In this document: piece by piece, positions 1-11,990 of the stretch
Numbering within the stretch: the first letter of the stretch is position 1
Layout: each line of letters begins with the position of its first letter
DNA from: Xiphydria camelus
Lineage: Eukaryota > Arthropoda > Insecta > Hymenoptera > Xiphydriidae
Direction of reading: 5' to 3'
Length of the DNA stretch: 64,000 nucleotides
Assembly (NCBI GenBank): GCA_963678675.1
Contig: OY783196.1
Location: forward strand, 22,112,827 to 22,176,826
Translations under genes and position numbers: made by a program
Notes under the pieces: model-generated
Databases searched by the model: none
Seen by the model: only the letters and a program-made list of their open reading frames with translations
Told to the model about the DNA's origin: nothing

Positions 1-649
1 CGCGCGGCAGAATCTTCGTGGCAATATACCAATCAGCTTTATTAAATTTGGCTGCTTCCAATATGGCGGACGGAGCGGTGAGATAATTCAATCCCCCCCT
101 TCCCCCCACACTGTCTCCTTGTCAAACATACCCTCCTACGGGCGAAAGAGGCTTTGAACAAGTGGGTAGACATCTCCCATCCCCTCGGCTACACCGATAT
201 CTATACACATAATGGGCTCGTTCCGCGTAGTTAAAAATGGTGAATTAAAAATATGTACGGTGTTGCAGATACTACAAGAACTCGTTTCGTGAAAACAGTT
301 CATTTTCTAATCCCCTCTAGTATTTAATAAAAAAGCTTTAAAATGTGCCCATGTTTCAAATCTTCCGCTATTGCCGCGCTTTGATGACGTAGTCATTGCT
401 GGCATAGAGCATGCGCATTCTCCAACCGGAAGCTCTACGGTTGCCATTGTTGCCAACTTCGTGAACTGTCACTCTGCTCGTCCGCCTACCAACTCGGCGC
501 TCCGGGTTCAAATCTCTCTTTTTCCTTTTTTTTTCGCGGAAAATGCATACTTCCTAGAAATAAGTACTACCAAAAACCAGAGAACAGAGTAAACGACAAC
601 ACGACGGACATTCAAATCATAACCTCAAAATGCAAAGTATACAGAGCTT

Positions 650-765
650 GCAGTCACCAACCTAGAGGTTAAAGCGTTGCTCTTATTGGTCTAGCAATGT
701 GTACGTCACTTCCGCCGCGGCAAATATAGAAGTTCAAATTGACGTCCGAGTTTCCCATTTTTTTT
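650..765 (+). repeat. Possible tRNA-derived SINE-like fragment
   Basis: The stretch contains an A-box-like AGAGGTTAAAGCGTTGC and, about 75 bases on, a B-box-like AGAAGTTCAAATT, with spacing near that of a tRNA promoter. It does not fold into a convincing tRNA, so it is at best an old tRNA-derived repeat. Chance resemblance is possible. Confidence 0.25.
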
Positions 766-3700
766 GCAGGTAAAGGAGTGTGATAAAAATTCGCAAAAAA
801 ATGTTTTCATTACTAATTCGTCGTGTACTTTTTAAATATGAAATAAAAAAAAATTGTGGGACGAGCCCATTACGTTCACTGTTACATCTAAAAAATAAGA
901 CGAAAGAAAAAGCTCTGTCACGATTTTGTGCGAGAAAAAAAATTGAGGGAAAGATAACCCTGGTGAAAAGGAACACGGGGACCGCAAATTGCGCGAGACT
1001 TAAATACACTTACGTTGAACCTGGGCGGGGGATGAGGCCAGGTAAAACCCTTAACTAGCCAAACCACCCCTAGAGTGGCAGCCGGGAATCGATATAGTAT
1101 ACGCAAGCCTGCCAGCCTGCTTACCCCGTCGGGAAATCATCCCTTAGGCCTCAAACTCAGCCGCTCACCGTTTCGCCCCCGCCTCTGTGCTTTTCCCCCT
1201 TCGGCGATTGATACACGGGCTTAAATTATACACGCCCTGATCTCCGCCGTGCCTTGGGCGAATTGAGCATGGATTTGCGGTGGATTTCGGGCAATCATGT
1301 GAACAGCCGACCTGCAGGGTGCGGCCAGTATAGATGAGGTGTACGTACACGTGTCGGCATTTAAGGTCGATCCGTATGGTACAGGCATCACGTGTATCCG
1401 CACGCACCCCGTGTTATCACATAAGGTCGAGGCTGTCGTCTGAGTCCGTAAAGTGGCAGGAGCTGCGACCTCCTCCGTGGGAATCACCCAGTTGCTCTCG
1501 ACCTTTTTGTCTCGCGCGAACGCGGAAGAGCCGAAGGGGTTGCGAGGCTCGACGGTGACGCTATCGCGAAACACACGCTTTTTACCGTCGAGCCTCCGGC
1601 CTTTCTTTCCTCCTCCTTCAGCTACTCCTCTACCTCCTCTACTTTTGACGCCTTTCCGCCTTGATTCGCCTACTTACCTGTGCCACGCTTGTCACTGCTT
1701 TTACGTCCCTGAGAATCAGGGTCGAGATTTTTACGTCACTCGTCGCCAGCGAGGGAAAGCAGGGCAAATGCGACTCTCGAGCTTTGTTGTCACGTAGTGG
1801 AAATGCGGTTTTTGCTAGGAATTGGTGAAAATATAAGAGTGCGTGCTATTTATTAGAGGAATAGAATGTTGAGAATTTTCTATGTAAGAGTAATATTCAG
1901 AAAACGTCTTCCGACATTCATTAGACATCACCTATTTACGGAAAACTCTGGAATTCTTCCCAGCGACGTCAAGATGAGCGAGGTTGACGTGAAATATGAT
2001 GTTACTAACGAATGAGCATCACAAGTGACGCGATAAATAAAACCGCGAAGAAATGTGAAGCGCTCCGTTGTTATGAACAATACACGTCGAGCGACTCACA
2101 ATATTTAATTACTAATGAACGGAAAATACGAAGCAGCTCTCGTAGCAATGTCGAGTCCAGCTGCGCGCTTTCTTCCGCCGTTCCGCTCAGTTCAAGATTG
2201 CCCTCATCTCGGAGTGACGCCGTCATTCGCGCGTTCTGACGGCTCTTCCAGGAGCAACCAGCCATTTAGGTATACCTCCTGCGGAAATCCACTTCTGGTA
2301 TGATTGCAGTCCTGCTTCGTTGTCCTTGGTAACCGTAGTATGTATTTTTCTACCTGGTAAAACTTTCTCTTCTTTTTTTTCCTTTTCTTTTTCCCATTCA
2401 TCCTCGACAAGGTCAACGTCCACATCAACGTCGGTCCGCTACCGTGAAACTAATTCCAAAGCGCAAATCGATACGACCCCCTCCCAACATCCGTCACTAC
2501 TTCCCGTCCTAATGGATGCATTCCGAAGTACCAGACCGCAATTTCGATTGGCACTCGTGCCTCGCATCTCGCATGGCGAGCGAAATGTACCATGTTTCCA
2601 CGGACGACTCGTCGAGCCGTCCAACCCCCAACCCCCTCCGACGCCGGAAGTCATTGGAACGTGGCGCGCGACGAGTTGGACAGGCGGAGTTTTCGAAATA
2701 CGCGGTCATTTTTGGTACAGCCATCAGAACTTTTCTCATTCTGCGTCCATAGGGCCGTCCACGGCTATGGACGCGTCTACGGGGAAATTCTGAAAGGGCG
2801 AGCGCGTGATAAAAGCGAAAGTCGTATCGTATATACTTAACGTTATTATCCTTATAAAATTTTTCGGTCTCCCTTGTACCACGCCTTCGTTATCTTCCTC
2901 TCCGCTCGACGAGGAGGAGAAAGGGAGCAGGGCCAAGGGATTTCGGCTAAAACCTTTTAAACGGACCTTCGGCCTAACTCCCGGCTTAACCCGCGTTTAA
3001 GCCGCAGTGCTTCGAAGATTTTTCATGACCGTAAAGTCTAATTTACAACCGCGTCGCATTGCCGAATGGCGTAAAGCGCGTTTGTGCGTACCTACGGTGC
3101 AGTACTCTCCGGGAGTGACGATGGCCGTGGGTTGGTTTGGCTGGACCTCGGCTGGCTTTATTTTTTTTACGTCCCGCGCACTTACACAAATTGTCGCATA
3201 TAAACGTGAAATTTCGCGTCGGTATACAAAGCGCGTATATACGAGCACGCTTGCGACAGTAAGGTGGCGCAAGGGTAGAGGCTAATCAGTTCCTGGCAAA
3301 TAATCGCAAACAATGACTGGCTTCCTCATTGGCACGCGCGACCGTCCTGTTTCTCGTTTATATTAAATTCGCTTCAACTCCACCCGCTCGCCCTCTTCCA
3401 TCTTTCCCTTCAGCGCTGTACCTGCCTCTCAACCCCTTCCGAGTTTTAATAACACGATATTAAACGTATTAAGTGCAGAGTCATCCGTGCAAGCGAGAAG
3501 GTCTCCGCCAAAGGCAAAAGGAAAGGGACGCTCGGTTATCCTCTGCATCTCCTTGCTTCATCCGTTTCAACGATTCGGCGTTCGCGCATCGCTAGATCGG
3601 AACGGCGAACGGCTGATTTTCGAGAATCCGAGCCATTTGTATGACGAAGGGGGTCGCGGGTCATCGCGGGGTGCGGAATTCTTTGCAACGCCTTTTATAC

Positions 3701-4445
3701 ATTCGTGTGTATAGGGGTATATATCTACGGAACCCGCTGTCGCTTTGAATCGAGCCGCAAAATAAGGTATCGCAAAGGGGAGGGTGCCTCGACCGACCAC
3801 CCACGTGGGACTCGACTAAATCACCCTTTTGGCATCTTCGAACTCGAGATAAGAAATGGCCCGAGGAACTGGGGTAGTCTCTTTCGACGAAGACGACGAC
3901 GACGGCAGTCCTCGAAAAAGCTCTTTCCCTCACACCCCTACTTCCCCTTCTCACCCCCTTCCCATCGTCGGCGGAGGAGAAACTTTTATCAAATAAAACG
4001 GGGCCCCCTTTTTTGTCTTCCTTTCTTTCCCGTCGGCCTTCCCTCTCCCCCCGCGCTTCCCACCCACTTGAAGAGTCTATAAATTCCACGGGCATCTCTG
4101 CTACCCGCGTGGAATCCTTCGAGCCTGCATCATTAATATCAGAGTTGAACGCTTCCGCCGTGCCTGGATCCACGGGGGGGTTAGACAAAACACTTCGTGT
4201 GCACCTCGCGCCAACTGTCTGCGACTGCTTTCGCTGTATATATACACGCGAGGAGAGTGATGGTAGGCGGTACACGGAAAGTGGCGGAGGAAGGGGAGGA
4301 GAAGGGAGAGACAGAGGTAAAACGGAAAGAGAAGAGAATTGGAAATACCGGGAGAGAGAGAGTTTCGCCAGAGCTACGAGAGATATGCTACCATGAATCA
4401 TCAGACTAAAATTGACAATCGACAAACAAAACTGTTATAGTACCC

Positions 4446-4448
<3 letters not shown>

Positions 4449-4484
<36 letters not shown>
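4449..4484. repeat. AG dinucleotide microsatellite (36 bp)
   Basis: Eighteen uninterrupted AG units inside a broader purine-rich stretch. Confidence 0.97.
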
Positions 4485-4487
<3 letters not shown>

Positions 4488-4800
4488 ATAAATATGCGAT
4501 GGTTCTCTCCTTTTCTGCCTTCGTTTACCCTGCAGAACCGCAGCTACTTATATACCTCTATGCACCATCCACCCCTTTCGCTTGCAATGTACTCGCTTAT
4601 TATGCAGATTGTCGACGTTGTTATACCGAGGCTTTCTCTGCATCAGATTTATTGTAGGTTTTATTACGGATTATATAAGTCATGCAGTGGTGTTTGCATT
4701 GTTAGTTGTCTCTGTATAATTAAGGCTGCAATTACCGAGTTCCCTGTGTAAAAGGCACTATTTTTTATCCGAATTTTGCGGATTCGTGATTGCTTAGCGT

Positions 4801-5106
4801 TACACGGAGAAAAAGGACTAGTAAAAAATCATGGGAAAATCCAGTTATCCCAGTAATAGGGCTCCTCGAGGTAAAGCATTGAAGTTTTTAATATACCGCG
4901 GCGTACCTTTTACAGTTCGTAATAGTTTAAACATCAGTTTATACGGTAAAATATTTACCAATCTCCCTTTAATATGTGTCGGGTGTTTACGGATTTAAAC
5001 TGCAACAAACTGTTGCTTTATCTATTAAAAAATGCAATGTCTCATCTCGGGGAACCCTGGGATTCACTGTAAAAATTACTAATCCCTTTTCTCTATATGC
5101 CACGGT
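4801..5106. mobile_element. Palindromic MITE-like element, family A, copy 1
   Basis: About 305 bp with both halves inversely related. The left end is TACACGGAGAAAAAGGACTA and the right end resembles its reverse complement (ACTAATCCC..TTTTCTC..CACGGTA). Inner blocks GGGCTCCTCGAGGTAAAGCA and CGTACCTTTTACAGTTCGTA recur in copies at 7,312, 20,009 and 23,962. There is no coding capacity, so it would depend on another element's transposase. The superfamily is not assigned. Confidence 0.75.
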
Positions 5107-6913
5107 AATTAGAGCGAGTTTTAGGAAAAATTTTGCAATAACAATTCTTTTCACGATCGCCTCTGAGAGAACGACGAGGTTGCTCCGTTTAACGATACAG
5201 AGATTTTTTTGTCAACGCGGTCCGCTTTGCCGTCACGAGAAGGTTAACCAGCGGGGGTGAGGACGAGGCGGGGTCGGTGGACAGGAAAGGAGGGGGCGAA
5301 GCGAGAGAGGACAGAGTTTTCGGTCCGTCGCTTCCGGTATCCCCAGGGATTCCGCTAGTCCCCTGGTAGCCCACCGCGCGCGCGAGACCAACTGACCGTA
5401 AACGTCCCTGGATACTGTACCGCGTAAGAGGGGTGGATCGAGGGGGTGGTGGTGCTGCTTCACCCACCGTTGCCGTTGCGTCCCTCGTCAGAGCACGGAT
5501 TCCGAAGTCACGCTACATCGCTCAAGTAACGAGAGCGTTCGATGGAAATTAAATATTTTTACTGCAAAAAAAATGGAAAATGTCGCGGTTTTGACGAAAA
5601 AAAAAAACGAATGCGCATCGAGCGCAGATTTCTCGTAGCGGTTCTTTCTTGAGAGAACCAGAATTTCACTCGATTGCCAATTAAAGTCCACGGGCTGCAT
5701 CGTCTTTTCCGTCCTTCTACATCTCGGTCGGTGTAACTGTTACGGCGATGTATACGTGTGCATTTAGAGGCGGGTGGATATAAATGTAGATAGATTTCAA
5801 ATACATATATCTATGGCTATAAGAACAGATTGAAGGGGGAAGGGGATATCCATTTCTTTGGTAATCAAATTGAACCATCGAATACCCATTGTATATTTTT
5901 GCATACTGATGCCGTCAGGGCTGTCTTTCGCGGCCGAACCGACGGGGAGTTCGGGATTCTAGGTATTCGCGGAACTAAGTTTGTCACGAAAATCCATTAA
6001 ATACCTGACAGTTTGATCGGTGATTCGAATTACAGAATTTCCAGTTTTTTTTTAAAGTTCAATTTATATACCGCCTTTCTATTTTAAAAAGCCAGCCAGG
6101 AGGTAGTTCAAAGGCGGAGCAAAATTCGTGAAATCTCTCGCAATGAGGTTAGCAGAGCTCGCCGTATAACCCGGCGGCAAGCTCGTCTCACCTTTTCCTT
6201 TTCTTCGCACTTCGGGCGAGCGGGCTGCCCCGATGAGCTCGGAGGATGGCGGGTCTCGTTCCTTTTGGGCAAAAAAGAATTTTTAATCAGGACCTCGCTC
6301 CGTTTATCCTGGTTCTTTGCCTCCCGTCGTTCGAATAACGATACGGACCGAGCGTCTCGACGCCATAAATCTACCACGCGGAGTGGCTCGCTGGGCGGTT
6401 AAAGGGTGGGGTGCCAGGGCTACCGGAAGCGGAGGAAAGCGCGGGTATCTCCGGGACCGGAAAAGAGGACGATCCAGGGTTCGCGCATACATGCACCGCG
6501 CTCCTCGCTGCGTCTGCTGCTGCTCCACCGGCTGCGCAGGAATCTGCGGGCTCGTAGAATGGCCGGAAGCGGTTGCTAATGCATGATTCATGAACCGGAA
6601 GACGGTCGGGGCACGCACGAATGTGCCGACAGAGTCGTCGGCTACTTGTGAAGTCGAGCGGGAACTCCGCGCCGGTCGCGGGTTGGCAAGACGAGGGCTT
6701 TCGCGCGATTCAACGTAGGAGGTCCACGACGATGACTGTCGAGAGTGGGTCGGGGATCGATACTCGACTCTCTTCGCGGAGGTTTGTACCTCGGAGTGTA
6801 TCGTTGAGGAAGAACTGGTACCGCGCGCGTGTTCATTCTTTTCGTTATATACGTATTTTTCTCTTGTTTGGAAAGAGTTTTGGTAAGTGGAGAAAAAGGA
6901 TCAGGGTAGACTG
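5107..6913. other. No supported gene; GC-rich in part
   Basis: GC- and CpG-rich around 5,230-5,480 and 6,160-6,700. A GGTAAGT donor-like site at about 6,881 follows a frame with no recognisable protein. A promoter or non-coding exon is possible but not shown. Confidence 0.5.
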
Positions 6914-7074
6914 AGGCGAATCGGATCACAGATCGATATTTCTTAAATCGTGTTGAAAATGAGCATTTCGATCGTTCGTGTTACTTCGTTCCTCTCCAAA
7001 GAAGTAATACGAACAATCGAAATGCTCATTCTCACCACGATTGAGGAAATATAGATCTATGATCCGTCTCGCCT
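6914..7074. repeat. 160 bp hairpin (MITE-like or small-RNA-like)
   Basis: The arms 6958-6987 and 7001-7030 pair over 30 positions with one mismatch and one G.T wobble around a 13-base loop. The outer arms (6914-6957 and 7031-7074) continue the pairing with about one mismatch per six bases. The best-conserved core is ATGAGCATTTCGAT. Such a structure could be a small foldback element or a long precursor hairpin for small RNAs. Confidence 0.75.
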
Positions 7075-7311
7075 TGGTGTACCTTAGTAATTTTTATAGT
7101 TACCCTCTATCGGTTTCTGTAACCATATTGTTACATCGTTTCTTCAGAGACAAATATTCATAAAATTTGCTATACTAATGGAATTTGGCCAGCACGACAC
7201 ATATAATTGTAGTTTTCTTTAAATGCATAACTTACAATTGTTACTTGAGCTATTTGTCATTCTAAACTTCCAAAAAATATTGTTTCTATGGTATTGCTAA
7301 ACTTTGCCCGG

Positions 7312-7600
7312 ACCGATACAGGGTTAAGGTGAAACATTGAATTTTTTGATTGGCACAGCGTACTTCTTACCCTTCGTTGTGGTATAGGTAAACCCATAAA
7401 AACAGACGCATGTTAACAGAAGATTGGTAAATTGTATCGTATAAATTGATGGTTCTACCATTACGAACTGTAATAGACCACTTACACTGTGGTCCGCTAA
7501 AGATTTCAACGTTTCATCTCGAGGAGCCCTGTTAATGGGATAACTGTACAAATTCATGGGTTTTCACATGATTTTTTACTAATTCTTTTTCTCCATTTAC
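7312..7600. mobile_element. Palindromic MITE-like element, family A, copy 2 (left end worn)
   Basis: Matches family A on both halves: AGGTGAAACATTGAA and GCGTACTTCTTACC on the left; CATCTCGAGGAGCCCTGTTA and ATGATTTTTTACTAATTC on the right. The right terminus is near CTTTTTCTCC. The expected left terminus ACGGAGAAAAA is not recognisable, so this copy is truncated or diverged. Confidence 0.7.
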
Positions 7601-10574
7601 AATGCGCAATTGCTAAATGGGGTAATAGAAGACAAAAGTTATCCTACAGTCGAAGACGTTTTGCTACACCTTCTCGCATGGTTTCCTCAATAGTTCCCTT
7701 CGAAGGAAATAGAAGAAACAGAAGCCAGTTCGTATCACGACGGTCGTTGTCTCACGGCTACCGTGATTGGTACACGTTGGTACAAATTGTACCCGATCTC
7801 CCCAATACCATTTTACCGCGATACGCGTTCAGAAGCCTCACAGGAATGTTTACAAGAGTCGCGTCGCCCTTCGGGAAATCCTTTCCGCGATTTCCCTAGT
7901 TCTCTTCCCGCGGGAAGGCGAGAATCGTAACGAAACGAACCTGTAGGCGAGGAGCGGGCGGCGTCGAGGAGCGATTGACCGAAAGCGCTGTTCCTGGACG
8001 AGCGGAGGGCGAAAGGTTGAGGGCGGAAAGGTGGAGAGGAGTGTTTGATAGTTCCCACGGGAAAGCCGAACCCTTCGTGTCCCGGTGCGATCAGCTAGCC
8101 ATCTCACACAAGGTTTACTACGCGCGTTTCCACCTCTCTCCTCCTCCCTCACTCTCCCTCTCTCCTTTCACCCTGCCATTTTCACCGGCCGCCTCCGACT
8201 ATCTCGAAAATTGGGTCAAGAATTTATTCCAATTTCGGCCAGATAGCCTCTCCCCTCGTCAGGCTCCGCGCGAACCCTTCGGATCTCCCGGTGTTTTATC
8301 GCCCGTTCAGAGAGGAGTACTTTTAATATTTCCGGGAAAACGCGCGATACGTTATACGCACGGCACACAAGCGGACAGTTTGGCCAACACCACGCGCGGA
8401 GGCGGTGAAAGGAAAAGTTGATATCGGGAGGGAGAAACGACGTCGACAAACGGCAAGCTTTTATTTTATTACCACTGTGGCTTTCAGGCGGACTGTGATT
8501 GTGGCGATCGATCGAATGCACCGGGAAAGAAAATTGTCGTGTTTTTCGCGTAGCAAAGACTATGGGAGAAAGTTGGGTACTTAAGATTGCCTCTGTTTTT
8601 CATTATAAATAACGGCGACGAGAGATCCTCTGAAGTATCCAGCTCTGCCCCCACCTTTCCCTACTATAAGTACTCACAAGATTATTTCTTTCGCTCAACG
8701 ATAAACAATTCTTTCCTTCCCGCAACCGCTCGACGTGACTTTGATACGAACTTTACGAGAAAAATGATGGAAAGAAATATTACTTTGGCAAAGAAAAACT
8801 AGAGGAAGGAGGGAAGGTAAATTCTGGTGAACCCTCCGCGGCGCTCCGCTTCTTCCTTTCTTTTTTTCCAGTTTTATATCCTACCTACTTCCATCGCCGC
8901 GAAAACACGCATATGAATATTCAAGCGTCCCGGTTGTCTGAAGCGCCATTTTTATCCGCGCGATGATGCTGATACCCTTTTTTTTCTCTTATCGATTATC
9001 TTGCAACCCCTTTTTGTCGCAACCCGATACGGGTACGATCCGCCAGGGATTTTTGTCACGGGAAACCGGAGAGTGCAAGTGACGAGGGTGAAAGTGGGTG
9101 GTAGAGGTGCGTAGGGACGGTCGTTCTCTCGCTGCAGGGGAACCCATTAGCGCACAGGGGTATTGCGAGTCAGTTAACGGTGGGACGTCGTATTGCCGGT
9201 CGTCATTCGATGAACAATCGACAAACGAGAGACGATTTTCAAATGACCAGTTTCAATTTACGTTGATGTACTCGCGTTGAAACCGGGCGAACCAGAAAAT
9301 GGTGGGAGAGATATCTTTTTTAATAGCTATACAAATTGCGAAAAACACGAAAGGATAGAGAGCCGAATGATGTTACTCGTTCCAGCTTTTTATATGGGAT
9401 ATAACAACGTTTTCCTACGCATCGGTGCATCCAGAAAGCGCGCGTGCTTTTTTAAACGAAGCGCGTTACTTTTACATCGCCATCCGATGAAAACATTTTT
9501 CTCATACGAATATGGATATATAGCGCGCTTCGGTTTTAGAGGCTTCCTCGCTGCGCGTGCAACCGGTCATACGATAGCGTGAGCAACGCGAGAATGGATA
9601 CCGGCCGTCGGAGCGTATATCTAGTTGCGTGAAAGTTTATCGAACATAGTCGTGCGAGTGGAAATAAACCGTTTGAAACTTGACGATTAAATAAAACCAT
9701 CGACGACCGAAGGAAAAACTTTTGATGGAAAATGGTATTGAGAATTAAATTATTAAATCTTGGCAGAAACGTCGAAACCCCCGGCCGCTCCGCTTTATCG
9801 ACTGTTTGCTACCGTCACCCCTCCGATTGCCGACCGTTTCCCATCTTTATATGTCGATTCGACAAAGGCATCGAATATTACCCCTTCCGTCTACAGAAAG
9901 GGGGTTATTCTGCGATCCTGAATTTTTTATCGAGAATCAAATCGATTCTTCGCTCTCGACTTCTGGTGCTTAGGAAATTTTCCATTCCCACGTCGTCGAT
10001 TTGCTGAGTGTTTGATAGTTCCCTTGGGTCATACGGCGACACGTGTGACACGTAGGGATGGTTGGTCGTGGAAGCGCTGCACGTTCTGTCTTTCTCTTTT
10101 TCTCTCTCTTCCCTTCTCTGTCTAAAGAAGTTCATCAGACTTTATAGACGGATTATTATCGGCTATAAACCCGAGAGAGAGACTCTTAAATAAACTTATC
10201 CCGATGTGACGGGAGGGAGCGCTCTTGATAAAATATATCTAAAGAAACTCCGGAGCTACCCGACTACACACACTCCAACTTTACACACTGTTTACCATCC
10301 CTTCACCCTTACGACCTTCTTTGCCAATCTCCGTCTCGATAATAATCGGTCGACGAAGACGCGTCGAATATCTCCTACCGAGCGAAAGGAAGGCTTCGTG
10401 ATTCTGAAATTTTCATTAAAGTGCGTCTTTTAGCATTATCGTGTGTTGGCAAAATTGACACAAATCAGTAGTCCCGAAATATCTCTTTCCCTGCTTATTT
10501 TATGCGCCGAAAGCAATTTTAATCGATCGTACCTATGTAACTATTACGAGGCCGCTAGCGCGCGGTTTTTTTAT

Positions 10575-10651
10575 TTTAAATCGTCTAAAAGTTTATTATT
10601 TAATTAAAAATTTTTTTAATTTAAATCGTCTAAAAATTTATTATTTGATTA
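10575..10651. repeat. Imperfect 45 bp tandem duplication
   Basis: Two copies of an AT-rich unit containing TTTAAATCGTCTAAAA and TTTATTATTT, offset by 45 bp and differing at two or three positions. Confidence 0.8.
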
Positions 10652-11869
10652 AGAAAATCGCAGAGGATACCCATTATCATCCATGATGGCTAATAAAATT
10701 TGACAGGCGACATTATTTCGAAGAGAATTAGAATTATTTCTGTACTTACTTACAGAAAGTTCGGTCGCGTTAGCGGCCTTTAAATTATTCCGTTGAATCG
10801 AAGAAAATTTCTTTCAGCGTCGTAGCTGTAATCTGCGTAGAGTTATTTCGTGACGCGTGAGAGATTTAGCATACTATCGATTTTTTGACTTTCAGGAAAT
10901 ATTAAATTTTATTCAAGGCACACACTAGTCTATCAGATGTGATTCCTCAATGAGAATTCGATGTTTATTTCATGACATTAAATATTAACCAATGACGATC
11001 AAGTACTGATTGAGCGATTTTCATCTTTTGAATCGGCGTATCCTGATTATTACCTGAAAAATTCCTATGATCTGTTTTCAAAGTCCCCAGAATTGAAAAA
11101 TGCTTTGAAAATCCATATAAGAAACTTCTCGTGCGATATTTGAGAATAATCTCTCTGTCGGAAAAATAGTGAAACTCGTTGGCATAGTAACGCTAAAGAG
11201 TATATAATTCATAAATATTATTGTTAATCAAATCAGAGGAAAAATTGATAATTATGTCTAAAGTGACATGCAGCACATTCGCACGAAAGATATAAAACGA
11301 AATATTCACTACATGTCAGAAAGACGGTCTTATCATCTACGCCCCGAGTAATAGCACTATGTAATAACAAGGCATTGCAGTGAAATATATTGGAATTAAT
11401 AGTGCGCAGCAAACCATATTAGGTCGGAAATTACTTCGCATTCTCCGCAATTACACAATATGTCTAATTCAGTTGAAAGTTTTGACACCTATCAAATTGA
11501 TTTCAAGCATTCTTATTCATGACAGTTATCGGCTCTAATTTTGATAATCAGTTAACAAATTTTTGGTCACAATACGTTATGAAAACCTATTTCCAACCTG
11601 TAAAAGATCATGCTGAATGGTTTCCAAATTATTTCGCTGTACAAAAATCATTAAAAATTAATTGAGAACTTTTCGCGAACTTTTTTTAATACTGCCAGTC
11701 GCGATAATGTTGACAGAGGGCCCTTAAGCGTCCAATTTGAATTCTTTGCTTGACTTCTGATGCTTAGTGAATTTTTTCTACCTCTGACATCACTCGCTGT
11801 GCGCGATAAATTTCTAAAGAGCTCGAGACGAATGGCGAAAGATCGCGTCGGTTTCCCGGAAAACTTTGA

Positions 11870-11990
11870 ATTTTTCACTCGCCCCGGATTCGAACCCGAC
11901 CCGATCGCCTCGGGGGCATGAATCTGAAAATTGGATCGCGACACCGCGCGACGCGCGCTTTCGAGGATACTCCGCAATTTTTCCGACTCC
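11870..11990 (-). repeat. Possible tRNA-derived SINE-like fragment (minus strand)
   Basis: The minus strand carries GTCGGGTTCGAATCCGGGGC, a good match to the T-arm/B-box of tRNA genes. I cannot fold a full tRNA around it and the A-box is unclear, so a tRNA-derived repeat or a decayed tRNA pseudogene is more likely than a working tRNA gene. Confidence 0.3.

Larger units (their letters stand above)
1..4800. other. No supported gene; non-coding DNA
   Basis: Open frames here are short or low-complexity (for example purine- and pyrimidine-rich stretches between 3,900 and 4,400), without domain signatures or paired splice sites. Contents that can be named are a possible SINE-like fragment near 650-765 and the AG microsatellite at 4449. 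Confidence 0.6.

Noticed and set aside
3661..4425. 254-codon minus-strand open frame
   Set aside because: Composed of low-complexity Ser/Pro/Leu and Arg/Gly/Glu runs from purine- and pyrimidine-rich DNA, with no domain and no splice partners.
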